Below, one piece after another: positions 1-10,288 of a stretch of 64,000 nt of DNA. Positions within the stretch are counted from its first letter, which is position 1. Each line of letters starts with the position of its first letter. Source of the stretch: Acidimicrobiaceae bacterium (GTDB taxonomy: Bacteria > Actinomycetota > Acidimicrobiia > Acidimicrobiales > RAAP-2); assembly GCA_003160635.1 (NCBI GenBank), contig PMLV01000077.1, positions 67,386-131,385 on the forward strand, given 5' to 3'. The notes beneath the pieces are model-generated. The model was not told the DNA's origin. It saw nothing but the letters and a program-made list of their open reading frames with translations, and searched no databases. The position numbers and the translations under genes are program-made.

Positions 1-576
1 CTCGGGCTGAGCAGCGATGACTACGACCAGGAGGAGTTGCTGGCGGACCGCATCGATGCCGTGGCCGGACTGTTCTCTCGAGAGGACCGGGGACGTCTGG
101 AAGAGCTTCGCCGCAACGGGCCGCCCGAAGGCAAGAGTGCAGCCGATGTCTTCAACGACATCCGGGTGAGTGCGCTCCGGGATCGCTACGACCTCGGCAG
201 CCTGACCGACGATCAGATTCTGCGCAACGGCACGATCCACGTCTTTCCCAATCTGATCGGCCCTCTCGTACACGGGAACGCCACGCTCTACCGGGCGCGA
301 CCCAATGGGCTCGACCCCGACAGCACCCTTCTCGACTACTGGGCCCTTGAGTGGGTGCCGACGGGAGGCGAGGCTCCTGCAATAGAGCACAAGTTCTACG
401 AGGACTGGTCGATCAAGGATTGGGGCCTCATCAACAATCAGGATTTTGGAAATATGGTGGAGATCACGAGAGGTATGAAGTCCCGGGGATATCGGCGAGG
501 CCTGCTCAATCCAGTCCAGGAGGCCAATATCGTCCACCACAATCAGATCCTCGACCGCTACCTTGCCGACGAGTAG
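1..576 (+). CDS. C-terminal part of an aromatic ring-hydroxylating dioxygenase alpha subunit (partial, open at the window edge)
   Basis: Frame open from base 1; C-terminal sequence (NGTIHVFPNLIGPLVHGNATLYRARPNGLDPDSTLLDYWALEWVP) resembles Rieske dioxygenase alpha subunit catalytic domains. Confidence 0.7.
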   Translation, partial: LGLSSDDYDQEELLADRIDAVAGLFSREDRGRLEELRRNGPPEGKSAADVFNDIRVSALRDRYDLGSLTDDQILRNGTIHVFPNLIGPLVHGNATLYRARPNGLDPDSTLLDYWALEWVPTGGEAPAIEHKFYEDWSIKDWGLINNQDFGNMVEITRGMKSRGYRRGLLNPVQEANIVHHNQILDRYLADE

Positions 577-3016
577 TCCGAGCGGGACCGATCACCCCCT
601 CGTACCGACGGGCGGGGGGCCGCTCGATGCGCTGCGTGACCTTCGTGTCGTTGACATCTCTGACGGCGTCGCCGGCGCCTACTGTGCCAAGTTGCTCGCC
701 GACGCAGGCGCGGACGTCCTCAAGCTCGAACCGCCGGGAGGTCATCCCCTCCGATCCTGGTCGGTGTCGGGATCCGTCGGACGTGACGGCGAGACGGACG
801 GCGTGCTCTTTCGTCACCTTGCGGCCGGACAGCGAAGTGAGGTCGTCGACCTTGAGAGTTCATCAGGGTGTGAACGGGCACTCGAACTCGTCGCTCAGAG
901 CGATGTCGTGATCGAGAGCTTCCCGCCCCACGTCCTCGAGAGCCGGCGCCTCGGGTTCGAACAGCTCCGAAGCGCCAATCCGACGATCACGATGGTGTCG
1001 ATCACGCCCTTCGGCCAGGAAGGGCCACGTCATACCGATCAGCGAAGCGAGTTCCTTCTTCAGGCGCTCGTCGGGTCCTTGCGACTGCATGGCGGCCTGG
1101 ACGATCCCCCGGTCGCTGTTGGTGGCCGCCTTGGCGAGTGGTCGGCCGGGGCCTATGCGGCCGCCGGAGCACTGGCCGCGCGGGCACGATCCGAGCGGAC
1201 GGGAATCGGCGAGCATGTCGATGTCTCGACGCTCGAATGTCTCGCCGTGACCTTCCTGGCCTATCCGGCCCTGTTGGCCGCCCTCCCGGGCGGCTCACGC
1301 GAGTTGACCATGACCATGGTCCCGGGCATCGAACGCTGCAAGGACGGTTATGCGGGCCTCGCCACGATCACCGTGCAACAGTGGCACGACGTGCTGGCCA
1401 TGATGGGCCGCCCCGACCTTGTCGAGCGCGTCGAGTGGAACGATCAACGAACCCGCCAGCGCCACCGGGCCGAAGTCTGCGCCGAGATGAATCCATGGCT
1501 CATGGAGCACACGGTCGAGGAGATACTCGAGTTGGCCGCGGCGTTTCGCGTGCCGGCCGCTCCCGTGGGCAACGGGGCCAATGTCACCGAGCTGCCGCAT
1601 CTAGTCCTCCGTGAACTCTTCCGTCCGAACCCAAGAGGCGGTTTCCCCGATCCACGACCGCCGTTTCGCACGACGCGGACCTCACCGCAGGCGCCACGAG
1701 CGGCGCCTGCTCTCGGAGAGCATGACGCTGCCGGTTTCGGCCCCCTCGCGGCCACGCCTCGCGGCCGTGGCGTACCTCGTGAGGGCAACCCACCACCGCT
1801 CGAGGGGATCCGTGTCGTCGACCTCACCTCCTTTTGGGCTGGTCCCTTCGCCACGCAGTACCTCGCCACCTTGGGCGCCGACGTCATCAAGGTGGAGTCC
1901 GCCCAACGGCCCGACCCGATGCGTTTCAACGTGAGCGTGCCGATGACGACCGACCAATGGTACGAGCGAGGCTCGCTGTATCTCTCTGTCAATCTGAACA
2001 AGCGGGGGCTCACGCTGGATCTCACACAGCCCCGCGGACGTGAACTGCTCCTCAGCCTGGTGGCGACGGCGGACGTGGTCATCGAGAACTTCACCCCCCG
2101 AGTGATGGACCAGTTCGGTCTGACCTATGACGCGCTGAGATCGGTCCGACCCGACCTCGTCTACGTACGAATGCCGGGATGGGGACTCGAGGGTCCCTGG
2201 CGGGACCGGCCGGCGTTCGCCTCCACCATGGAGCAGACATCGGGGATTGCGTGGATCACGGGTTGGCCCGACGGTCCACCGATGCTGGCCGGGATCTGCG
2301 ACGCCCTGGCCGGGGTCCATGGGGCCTTCGCCGTACTGGCCGCCCTCGAGCAACGACGTCATACCGGCGAGGGTCAGCAGATCGAGCTGGCGATGCTCGA
2401 CCTGTCAGTGAACATCGCAGTCGAGCAGATCCTCGAATACGCCGCCTACGGCCACCTGATGGCTCGCGGGGGCAACCGTGGCCCGACGGCCGCGCCCCAG
2501 GGTGTCTATCCCTGTGCACAACCCGATACCTGGCTTGCCCTCGCTGTCGGCACGCGCCAGGAGTGGCAGGAGCTGTGCAGGGCCATGGCCAATCCCCAAC
2601 TCGAGGCCGACGAAGGGTTGGCCAGCGTTGAGGGAAGGCGAGCAGCCCACGATCGGATAGACAAAGAGATCACCTCTTGGTGCGAGAGCCGCACCCTTGA
2701 TGAGGCCCTCGGCGCCCTGCGGGCTGCCGGGGTGCCGGCCGAGCCCGTGGCCTCCCCGTGCGATATCGACCACGAACCGCAGATGCTGGCCCGAGGGTTC
2801 TGGGAGGAGGTCGACCATCCCGTCGTCGGGCGTCAGCGCTATCCGGGCTGGCCGATGCGCTTGTCAGGAAACCAGGGGAAGTGGTACCGATCGGCGGCGC
2901 CACTCCTCGGCCAGCACAACGAGGAGATCCTGCGCCACGAGCTTGGGTTGACGGACGACGATCTCACGGCCCTGCGCGCGGCGAATGTCATCGGAGATCG
3001 CGTCCTTCGCAGATGA
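563..3016 (+). CDS. CaiB/BaiF (family III) CoA-transferase, tandem two-domain protein
   Basis: Two repeats of the family III start motif: LRDLRVVDISDGVAGAYCAKLLADAGADVLKLEPPGG and LEGIRVVDLTSFWAGPFATQYLATLGADVIKVES. Confidence 0.9.
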   Translation: MPTSSPSGTDHPLVPTGGGPLDALRDLRVVDISDGVAGAYCAKLLADAGADVLKLEPPGGHPLRSWSVSGSVGRDGETDGVLFRHLAAGQRSEVVDLESSSGCERALELVAQSDVVIESFPPHVLESRRLGFEQLRSANPTITMVSITPFGQEGPRHTDQRSEFLLQALVGSLRLHGGLDDPPVAVGGRLGEWSAGAYAAAGALAARARSERTGIGEHVDVSTLECLAVTFLAYPALLAALPGGSRELTMTMVPGIERCKDGYAGLATITVQQWHDVLAMMGRPDLVERVEWNDQRTRQRHRAEVCAEMNPWLMEHTVEEILELAAAFRVPAAPVGNGANVTELPHLVLRELFRPNPRGGFPDPRPPFRTTRTSPQAPRAAPALGEHDAAGFGPLAATPRGRGVPREGNPPPLEGIRVVDLTSFWAGPFATQYLATLGADVIKVESAQRPDPMRFNVSVPMTTDQWYERGSLYLSVNLNKRGLTLDLTQPRGRELLLSLVATADVVIENFTPRVMDQFGLTYDALRSVRPDLVYVRMPGWGLEGPWRDRPAFASTMEQTSGIAWITGWPDGPPMLAGICDALAGVHGAFAVLAALEQRRHTGEGQQIELAMLDLSVNIAVEQILEYAAYGHLMARGGNRGPTAAPQGVYPCAQPDTWLALAVGTRQEWQELCRAMANPQLEADEGLASVEGRRAAHDRIDKEITSWCESRTLDEALGALRAAGVPAEPVASPCDIDHEPQMLARGFWEEVDHPVVGRQRYPGWPMRLSGNQGKWYRSAAPLLGQHNEEILRHELGLTDDDLTALRAANVIGDRVLRR

Positions 3017-3068
3017 GGGAGTGTTGTCAGATCGAGCATGCAACGTGGACTCGAGAACAGTGCCCGAC

Positions 3069-3407
3069 ATGACCGAGGACCGAGTTTGCGTTGTCCGGGT
3101 GGAGCCCGCAAACATCACGATCCGGGTGAAGCCGAACGAGTCGCTCATGGCCGCCGCCGAGCGGCAGGGTTACCACTGGCCCACTATTTGCCACGGCCAG
3201 GCTGTCTGCACGGCCTGCTGCATCGTCCTTGAGGGCAACGCCGAGGCATTCGAGCCGCCGACCCCTCTCGAGAAGCAGGGCCTGCAATTGTTGGCCGGGC
3301 GGTCCTTCTACGAAGGAAAGGTGGTGCGATTGGCCTGTCAAGCGCACCCGATCACAGACACGAGTGTCACCAAGCGGGGCGTCCGGCCAGCCTCCTCGTC
3401 ATCCTGA
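3069..3407 (+). CDS. 2Fe-2S ferredoxin
   Basis: Plant-type cysteine pattern in ICHGQAVCTACCIVLEG...RLACQAHP; ATG at 3069 chosen inside the longer ORF. Confidence 0.8.
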   Translation: MTEDRVCVVRVEPANITIRVKPNESLMAAAERQGYHWPTICHGQAVCTACCIVLEGNAEAFEPPTPLEKQGLQLLAGRSFYEGKVVRLACQAHPITDTSVTKRGVRPASSSS

Positions 3408-3432
3408 TTGCGGTCAGTGATTTGGTGGAGCC

Positions 3433-3810
3433 CTACTTCGGACGGGGAATCTGAAAGATGCAGGTGCCCCGGGCGAGGAGCTTGCCTTCTTCGTTCAAGA
3501 TGCGGCCGTCGGCAATCGCCATGGCCCGGCCGATTCGTACGATCTCACCCACCGCGGTGTAGGTCCCGCCGATCGGGATTGCATGCAGATACTCGACGTT
3601 CAGGGAAACGGTCGGCGCCGTAGCGGATTCGATCGCCGACGTCACGGCCGCTCCTGTGACCTCATCGATGAGCGTGGCGATAATTCCTCCATGGACGCTC
3701 CCGAAAGGGTTCGCCATGTCGGGCGTGGGCGTCCAGGTCATTTCTGCTTGCCCATCCTGCATCAGGACGGTCTTCCATCGACCCGGACTGTCGGCATAGG
3801 GCGCTGCCAC
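3433..3810 (-). CDS. PaaI-like hotdog thioesterase, copy 1
   Basis: NPFGSVHGGIIATLIDEVTGAAV hotdog motif. Start placed at GTG 3810 by alignment with the second copy at 7959-8336. Confidence 0.8.
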   Translation of the reverse strand: MAAPYADSPGRWKTVLMQDGQAEMTWTPTPDMANPFGSVHGGIIATLIDEVTGAAVTSAIESATAPTVSLNVEYLHAIPIGGTYTAVGEIVRIGRAMAIADGRILNEEGKLLARGTCIFQIPRPK

Positions 3811-4226
3811 GTGTTCCGCTCCTTGATCGGTCAGAGATGACGGCCCACATACTGCCCGATCGACGCAGCATGATCGGCCGACCGTGGCTCGCACGGTACG
3901 CCAGAACGGTGATTTCCCGCTCCTCCTGGTTGTCGGCCAAGGAGGAATGGGCGAGTTCATCCGCCACTTCGGCGAACGTCAGGGTCGTTTTTCATCTGCA
4001 CGCATTCGGCACTTACCGTGTGGCGGCGGGTTTCGGGCGCCATTTCTCGCTCAGTTCATTTCCCTGTCAACCCCGCAGCAGGCCCCAGCGTAGAAGAGGG
4101 GTGGGAGCTGTCAGGGACTCAGGTCGGGGCGCTGAGAGCGTTGTGGGCGGGAACGCCACTGAGCGGTTCGAGGAGGAGTTTGCGGACGGCCCAAATCCGG
4201 GGCGCACCTCGAACCACACGTTGCGA

Positions 4227-5108
4227 ATGGCGCTCTCGGGCCTGCTCGTCTTGTTGGTCACGACCTCGGTCGTCGTGAGAGCGGTGCGTGCACCGACCAC
4301 CTTGTCTCCGCTGGCGCAGAGGGGACACCGCCAGGCCCCGGTGCAAACGACGACGCCGCATGCGGCTGGTCCAGCCTCGGCCAACGTGGTCAGGGAGTTC
4401 GGGGGCTGCGAGCTGTCGCTCAGCGCCGGTGCCCCGGTGTTGCCGGCCGGTTCTTGCACGGTCCTGGAGATCGGTGACTCGTTGGGAAACGATCTCGGGT
4501 GGGGTCTGGCCCGCGAGCTCCCGTCAGGCTCCAGCCTCAACGTGGTGCAGCTCGACAAATCGGCGACCGGGCTCGCGAACGCCGGGTACTACGACTGGCC
4601 GACTGAGCTGGAGACCGATCTGAATCTTTACCATCCGCAGCTCGTGCTCATCTGCCTCGGGGGCAACGATGAGCAGGGTATGGAGGTCGACGGCTCGGCG
4701 GTCCAGTTCCCCTCGCCCGCCTGGACGGGCGCTTATCTGACCCGGGTACGGCAACTGGTCAGCGAGGCCACAGCGAACGGCGCTCTGGTGATGTGGGTCG
4801 GGATGCCCGTGATGGAAGATCCCGACTACAGCCAGGGAATGGAGATCTTGAATTCGCTGTACCAGCAAGGAGCGCGCGCCGATCCCAATGCGACCTTCGT
4901 GTCCACCTGGCAGCTCTTCTCGGAACGAGGTGCCTACCAAGCGGTGGCGGACGTCAATGGCATCCCTGAGAACCTGCGAGAACCCGACGGCATCCACTAC
5001 TCGTTCACCGGGGAGGATGTGATCGGGACCTATTTGATCGATGAGATGGCTTCGATCTTCCACGTGCAGCTCGCACCCACGAACCCCGCGGTGATCACCG
5101 GCTGGTGA
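4227..5108 (+). CDS. SGNH/GDSL-family hydrolase with N-terminal membrane anchor
   Basis: Hydrophobic N-terminus, then LEIGDSLGNDLGWGL and LVLICLGGNDEQGM, and DGIHYS near the C-terminus (GDS / GND / DxxH blocks). Confidence 0.8.
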   Translation: MALSGLLVLLVTTSVVVRAVRAPTTLSPLAQRGHRQAPVQTTTPHAAGPASANVVREFGGCELSLSAGAPVLPAGSCTVLEIGDSLGNDLGWGLARELPSGSSLNVVQLDKSATGLANAGYYDWPTELETDLNLYHPQLVLICLGGNDEQGMEVDGSAVQFPSPAWTGAYLTRVRQLVSEATANGALVMWVGMPVMEDPDYSQGMEILNSLYQQGARADPNATFVSTWQLFSERGAYQAVADVNGIPENLREPDGIHYSFTGEDVIGTYLIDEMASIFHVQLAPTNPAVITGW

Positions 5109-6379
5109 CCGCCGACCCGGGGATCCCTCACATGGCCACTTCGCTCGGAGGCTCCAATATGGAAGCAGAGCATCTTTCCACCGTGCCCGAGCTCCCGAGA
5201 ACGCCAACCCAGGCCGACCCTGAGGCGGAACATCCGGCCGCATCTCATCAGAACGAGCGTCGCCGGGATATCCAAGGACTCCGCGCCTTGGCGGTGGTGT
5301 TGGTCATCGCCGACCATGCCGGGCTTCCAGGCTTCAACGGCGGTTTCGTCGGCGTCGACGTCTTCTTCGTCATTAGCGGGTACGTCATCACCCAGCTGTT
5401 GATGCGAGAGTCTCCCAAAGGTGTCCGTCGGGGGCTGGTGGACTTCTACTCCCGACGCATTCGCCGCATCGTACCGGCTGCTACCGCGACCCTCGTCGTC
5501 ACCATGGTGGCGGCCGAACTGTTGCTCGGCGCACGAATGAACCCGCTGTTGCCCGGGGACGTTCGTTGGGCGTCACTGTTCGCCGCCAACTTCCGCCTCA
5601 TCGGCACCGGGAGCAACTACTTCGTTCCTGGCATGCACCCCTCACTGGTGACACACTTCTGGTCACTGGCAGTAGAGGAGCAGTTCTACTTCGTCTGGCC
5701 GGTCGTCGTTTTTTCGATTGCCCAGCTCGTCGAACCGCGCCATTTGCGCCGGGCCCTGGCGGCCACGCTCATCGTGGGCGTTGTGGCTTCCGCCTGGTGG
5801 TCGATCCACCTGTCAGCCGGGGATCCCGTCGCCGCCTACTACTCGCCGTTCACCAGATTCTGGGAACTCGGTTTGGGTTGCCTACTCGCCATAGCGGCAA
5901 GCGGTCGGCCCATTCGATTCGTCTGGCTCGAGCGCCTGGCCGCGGGACTGGGCGTGGCGCTTCTGGTGGTGGCCTTGACCACGTTGAACTCGGCCAGTGT
6001 CTACCCGGGCTGGCGCGCCTGGCTTCCGTGTGTCGCGACAGCGGCACTCATTTGGGCGGGAGTCGGCGGTGGCCGCACCGTCGCGTCGTGGCTGCTATCG
6101 ACCCGTCCCCTCGGCTATGTGGGTGACATCTCGTTTTCGCTCTACCTATTTCATTTTCCGTTGCTCGAGCTGGCCAAGGAAGCCCCCTCTTGGTTGAGCA
6201 GCGTGGATTGGCGCCTGCTCGCAATCGGCAGCACCGTAGTGTGCGCCATCTGTTCGTATCACCGACTGGAGAACCCAATTCGTCGGTCACGGAAGCTCGA
6301 TGCCGACCGGGTCACGGTGGCACTCCTCCTCGCTGTCTGTGTCGCCGCTTCGTGGACTGCGACGATCGTCGTTGGCTGA
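5105..6379 (+). CDS. Acyltransferase 3 family membrane protein (OafA/YrhL type)
   Basis: RRDIQGLRALAVVLVIADHAG...GGFVGVDVFFVISGYVIT and HFWSLAVEEQFYFVWP; many TM segments. True start may be 5132 or 5159. Confidence 0.9.
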   Translation: MTADPGIPHMATSLGGSNMEAEHLSTVPELPRTPTQADPEAEHPAASHQNERRRDIQGLRALAVVLVIADHAGLPGFNGGFVGVDVFFVISGYVITQLLMRESPKGVRRGLVDFYSRRIRRIVPAATATLVVTMVAAELLLGARMNPLLPGDVRWASLFAANFRLIGTGSNYFVPGMHPSLVTHFWSLAVEEQFYFVWPVVVFSIAQLVEPRHLRRALAATLIVGVVASAWWSIHLSAGDPVAAYYSPFTRFWELGLGCLLAIAASGRPIRFVWLERLAAGLGVALLVVALTTLNSASVYPGWRAWLPCVATAALIWAGVGGGRTVASWLLSTRPLGYVGDISFSLYLFHFPLLELAKEAPSWLSSVDWRLLAIGSTVVCAICSYHRLENPIRRSRKLDADRVTVALLLAVCVAASWTATIVVG

Positions 6380-6399
6380 CGGAAGCGCCTGAACCACTA

Positions 6400-6441
6400 G
6401 AGCGGGCGACGAGAATCGAACTCGCGTTCTCAGCTTGGGAA
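6400..6441 (-). repeat. 3' fragment of tRNA-Gly(CCC): putative distal att core of the island
   Basis: 42 nt identical to 54851-54892 (gagcgggcgacgagaatcgaactcgcgttctcagcttgggaa), same orientation, without the 5' half of the tRNA. Confidence 0.85.
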
Positions 6442-6551
6442 TCCGTCCGAGGGAAATTTCGGTACCAGGAGAAACTTAGAAAAAGTCCAGCTAAAACGCG
6501 GATTTTGGGTACTTTGTACTATGCGTTGATACGCGCTGTTCTCCACTCCGT

Positions 6552-6596
6552 GTTGCACGAGACAGCCCAAAATTGGCCATTGCACGCTGTTGCACG
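6552..6596. repeat. Putative recombinase arm-type repeats, left att
   Basis: GTTGCACG at 6552, ATTGCACG at 6579, GTTGCACG at 6589; same motif near the other two att-like sites. Confidence 0.55.
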
Positions 6597-6705
6597 ACCG
6601 CGTGCCGGGCCAGATGAGCGTATCCAGCGGAACTCCACTCGTATCGAACGACCGGGTCATCATCGGAGATGTGCCCGGACCTCAATGCGAGCCGGCCCTA
6701 ACCTT

Positions 6706-7671
6706 TTACGACAAGGTCCGTTCGGCACGAAAACCTGAATCGTCACCAAGATGGAAATAGAGGTGCCCATGCAGAACTCTGTCGTTGTGGAGTTCTGCCC
6801 ACCCTCGACCGCTAACCTGGTCGCCTTCGTCCGTTCCTTCCCAACTGAACTCAACACCGGAACGGCCGGTTCCTGCCCTCCGCCAGTCGATCCAACCGGT
6901 AACGACGATGAACCCGAATTCGCCTGTTTGATCAGGGCTGAACTCGATGAACGCCGGAGCCACGAGGTCGAGGGCATCTCGGTCCCACAGATCCATCTCG
7001 AGGATCCTCCATCGGCCAGTGAAGTCTCCGTCGGCCCGATGAGTTTCCTTGGCCTGATCCGCCATCGCCACCACCGTTGTGAAGGTGTCTGCGGACTCCA
7101 CCGCCTCGAGCACTTTTGTCAGTATGTCGAAGGCGGCGTCGAAGCGCTTTTGTCGGCGACGGTTGGTCTCGTGGTTCGCGTTGGCGGCGATGAAGCCGAG
7201 CAGTTCATCGAGTTCTTCGGCGCTGGCGGTGAGGACGGCGCCCTCACTCGAGCTGTGCATCTGGAACACGAGGCGTTCGCACTCCATGTCGAGGAACATC
7301 AGCTCCCGCAACGTGGTGGCCACTTCGTCGGTCAAGAGCGTCTCATGCCTTGGCTCTTCGTCCGATGAGGAGCGAGGCTGCCTGAGGTCGTACAGTGAGT
7401 CTTCCCAACCGCTTATAACCCCCTCGTCACCGCAGGCTGTACATCGCCACTCGATCGGGACGGGAAGATCCGCACGAAATACTGCGATGTGCCCCGCACA
7501 GGGCCGATTGGCGGGTCGCCGCCGACAGGTCAAAGCGCTGACCCACGGCGCGCCCGCTTCGCGAGCAGTAGCGGCCCGAACGACGAATCCCAGTTGTTCG
7601 GCCATCTTCCGGGCCGGACCAGGGGCCTCGTCAGGGATGTCGAGAAAATGACGCAGATCGGCCACGAACAT
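6706..7671 (-). CDS. Hypothetical protein
   Basis: Long ORF with protein-like composition; CTACGDEG zinc-ribbon-like motif in the N-terminal third; C-terminal block GRWRILEMDLWDRDALDLVAPAFIEF...; no function recognised. Confidence 0.65.
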   Translation of the reverse strand: MFVADLRHFLDIPDEAPGPARKMAEQLGFVVRAATAREAGAPWVSALTCRRRPANRPCAGHIAVFRADLPVPIEWRCTACGDEGVISGWEDSLYDLRQPRSSSDEEPRHETLLTDEVATTLRELMFLDMECERLVFQMHSSSEGAVLTASAEELDELLGFIAANANHETNRRRQKRFDAAFDILTKVLEAVESADTFTTVVAMADQAKETHRADGDFTGRWRILEMDLWDRDALDLVAPAFIEFSPDQTGEFGFIVVTGWIDWRRAGTGRSGVEFSWEGTDEGDQVSGRGWAELHNDRVLHGHLYFHLGDDSGFRAERTLS

Positions 7672-7958
7672 CGACTAGCGACATTACAAGGGCTCCCGAG
7701 GCAGCGGCGACCGGCGCCGGCCTACTTGCCAGGAGTCGTATTCCCCGCCGAGGCACCATCCTGCCGGATGTCGTCGTCGCCGACGGCAGGTGCGCGTCTC
7801 AACAAGTTCAGTCTCGGTGGCAGGGTCGATGTAGAGGGTCTGGAAGTTCGGAGAGTCGCCTACATGTTCTCCGACGTCGTCGAGATCCCTGATAGCCCAC
7901 CGAGCTCCCTTGGGGTCGGGGCCAACGTTTTCTGCTTGCACCGTTGCTCTGCGAGGCC

Positions 7959-8336
7959 CTACTTGGGACGGGGAATCTGAAAGATGCAGGTGCCCCGGGC
8001 GAGCATCTTGCCCTCTTCGTTCAGGATGCGGGCGTCGGCAATCGCCATCGCCCGGCCCATTCGTACGATCTCACCCACCGCGGTGTAGGTCCCGCCGATC
8101 GGGATTGCATGCAGATACTCGACGTTCAGGGAAACGGTCGGTGCGGAACCGGCTTCGATCGACGACGTGACGGCCGCCCCGGTTACCTCATCGATGACCG
8201 TGGCGATGATTCCCCCATGGACGCTCCCGAAGGGGTTCGCCATATCGGGCGTGGGCGTCCAGGACATTTCCGCTTGACCGTCCTGCATCAGGACGGTCTT
8301 CCATCGACCCGGACTGTCGGCATAAGGCGCTGCCAC
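7959..8336 (-). CDS. PaaI-like hotdog thioesterase, copy 2
   Basis: Nearly the same 125-aa protein as copy 1 at 3433-3810 (about 9 differences by eye). Confidence 0.8.
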   Translation of the reverse strand: MAAPYADSPGRWKTVLMQDGQAEMSWTPTPDMANPFGSVHGGIIATVIDEVTGAAVTSSIEAGSAPTVSLNVEYLHAIPIGGTYTAVGEIVRMGRAMAIADARILNEEGKMLARGTCIFQIPRPK

Positions 8337-8410
8337 GTGTTCCCGCTCCTTGATCGGTCAGAGATGACGGCCCACATACTGCCCGCTCGACGCAGCGTGA
8401 TCGGCTGACC

Positions 8411-8773
8411 GTGGTCGAATGGGACCAGATTTGGTATCATGGTGAGGTGGACGCCGCCGTGTTGCTTCAGGAAGCCCGTCGGAGAAGCGGCCTCTCCCGG
8501 AGGCAGCTCGCCGAGCGGGGAGGAACGTCGGCCTCCACGTTGTCCGCCTATGAATCGGGAGCCTCCGTCCCCTCGGTCGTCACTCTGAGTCGGCTCCTCC
8601 GAGCCGCAGGTTTTGAGGCCGAAGCAAATTTGAGGCCAGTACCTTCGACGAACGAGCGGGAGCTGACCGAAAAGATCGAGGCCCTGTTCTCCTTCGTAGA
8701 CACCCTGCCACGACGCCGGCGGGGACCACTCAGGTATCCGGAATTTGGCGCTGCAGAGACGGTCCGCCAGTGA
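8411..8773 (+). CDS. XRE-family helix-turn-helix regulator (possible antitoxin partner); start uncertain, GTG at about 8450 possible
   Basis: LLQEARRRSGLSRRQLAERGGTSASTLSAYESGASVPSVVTLSRLLRAAGFE. Confidence 0.75.
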   Translation: MVEWDQIWYHGEVDAAVLLQEARRRSGLSRRQLAERGGTSASTLSAYESGASVPSVVTLSRLLRAAGFEAEANLRPVPSTNERELTEKIEALFSFVDTLPRRRRGPLRYPEFGAAETVRQ

Positions 8774-9330
8774 GGCCGATCCTCGATGCCATCGTCGAGT
8801 TGCATGACAGGTTGGATGCGGCGGGGATCCACCACGCCTTCGGGGGAGCATTCGCGTTGCTGTGGTGTACCGGCGAGCCGAGGACGACAGTCGATATCGA
8901 TCTGAACATCTTCGTTCCGCCGACCGAGACTCAGCGTGTCCTCGACGCGATGCCCGAAGAGATCGTGGCCACCGATGACGAGATGACACAATTGATGACC
9001 GCTGGCCAATGCCGGTTGATGTTCGATCGCATCCCCGTCGATGTCTTCTTGGACACGACCCCCTTCCACGACGATCTACGCCTCCATGTCAGTGAGCATC
9101 AGCTGGTCAACAGGAAGCTTCCTTTCCTCGGCTGTAATGACCTTGCCGTCTTCAAGATCTTTTTCAATCGCCGTAAGGACTGGGCGGACATTGAAGAGAT
9201 GCTGCGAGCGGGACGGCTTGACGTCCCATACGTAAGCGGAATTCTCAGTGAGTATCTCGGACCTGACGATGAACGGATTCGTGAGCTGCATGCCATCCGC
9301 GACGAGATACTCCGTTCGTCAGATCCTTGA
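8770..9330 (+). CDS. Nucleotidyltransferase-fold protein (AbiEii/MNT-like)
   Basis: GGAFALLWCTGEPRTTVDIDLNIFV (G-G...DxD-type block); 4-bp overlap with the XRE gene. Confidence 0.7.
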   Translation: MRPILDAIVELHDRLDAAGIHHAFGGAFALLWCTGEPRTTVDIDLNIFVPPTETQRVLDAMPEEIVATDDEMTQLMTAGQCRLMFDRIPVDVFLDTTPFHDDLRLHVSEHQLVNRKLPFLGCNDLAVFKIFFNRRKDWADIEEMLRAGRLDVPYVSGILSEYLGPDDERIRELHAIRDEILRSSDP

Positions 9331-9636
9331 GTTTGGCGGGCATCGAGCGGATCCGTTTCCGCGCCTTCGACATGTCGACCACCTATGACGCGGCGCACTC
9401 GGCCATCTTGCCCGGGCCTCCCAGGTGGTTGACCCCTTTCACCTCATCGCACTCGCCAATGATAAATGGATCGTTGTGTGGACGGGACGCTGGGGCCATC
9501 AAGAGCATGGTTGGGTAGTGATAACAAAGATCTCGAGATCGCCGCACGCCTGACCCTTTCTGACGCCACTGCGGCGCGTGCAAGACTTTTGGGCTCGTCA
9601 GCGCTTCCGACGGCGCCGTCGTAAAGGAGTGAACTC

Positions 9637-10218
9637 GTGGAGTTGTCAGTTCGATTCGATGCCGCATTGAAGCTCGCATCGGACCTCCATCGCACCCAGA
9701 TGCGCAAGAGCACCAACATCCCTTACCTGGCACATTTGCTGGCCGTGGCGGGTCTGGTGCTCGAGCACGGCGGCACCGAGGACGAAGCAATCGCCGGACT
9801 GCTGCACGATGCAGTGGAGGACCAGGGCGGGAAGCCCACACTGGAGCTCATCAGACAGGAATTCGGCGATGGCGTGGCCGACCTCGTCTTTGCCCTCAGC
9901 GACACCGATGTCACGCCCAAGCCACCCTGGCGTGCCCGCAAGGAGCAATACCTCAGCCACCTGGAGGAGGCGTCGACGGGGGTACTGCTAGTTTCCGCCG
10001 CGGACAAGCTGCACAACGCCCGCTCCATCGTGAGGGACTACCTCGATTTCGGCGAGGACCTGTGGAACCGTTTCAGTGCCCCGTCGAGCGATCAGATTTG
10101 GTACTACCGAGCACTATCCGACGTCTTTCGCCGGCGCCTGGGCGGACCACTCGCCTCGGATCTCTCCCGGACGGTGGCCGATCTCGAATGGCTCATGGTC
10201 TCGCCGCGGATTGAGTGA
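9637..10218 (+). CDS. HD-domain phosphohydrolase (RelA/SpoT HD-like)
   Basis: HRTQMRKSTNIPYLAHLLAVAGLVLEHGGTEDEAIAGLLHDAVEDQGG. Confidence 0.8.
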   Translation: MELSVRFDAALKLASDLHRTQMRKSTNIPYLAHLLAVAGLVLEHGGTEDEAIAGLLHDAVEDQGGKPTLELIRQEFGDGVADLVFALSDTDVTPKPPWRARKEQYLSHLEEASTGVLLVSAADKLHNARSIVRDYLDFGEDLWNRFSAPSSDQIWYYRALSDVFRRRLGGPLASDLSRTVADLEWLMVSPRIE

Positions 10219-10288
10219 AGGCGGGTTACCGGCCGCGACAGAGGTTTCGGGCCAGGGAGCAGTCTCCTCCTAGATATGCCATCGTTCG

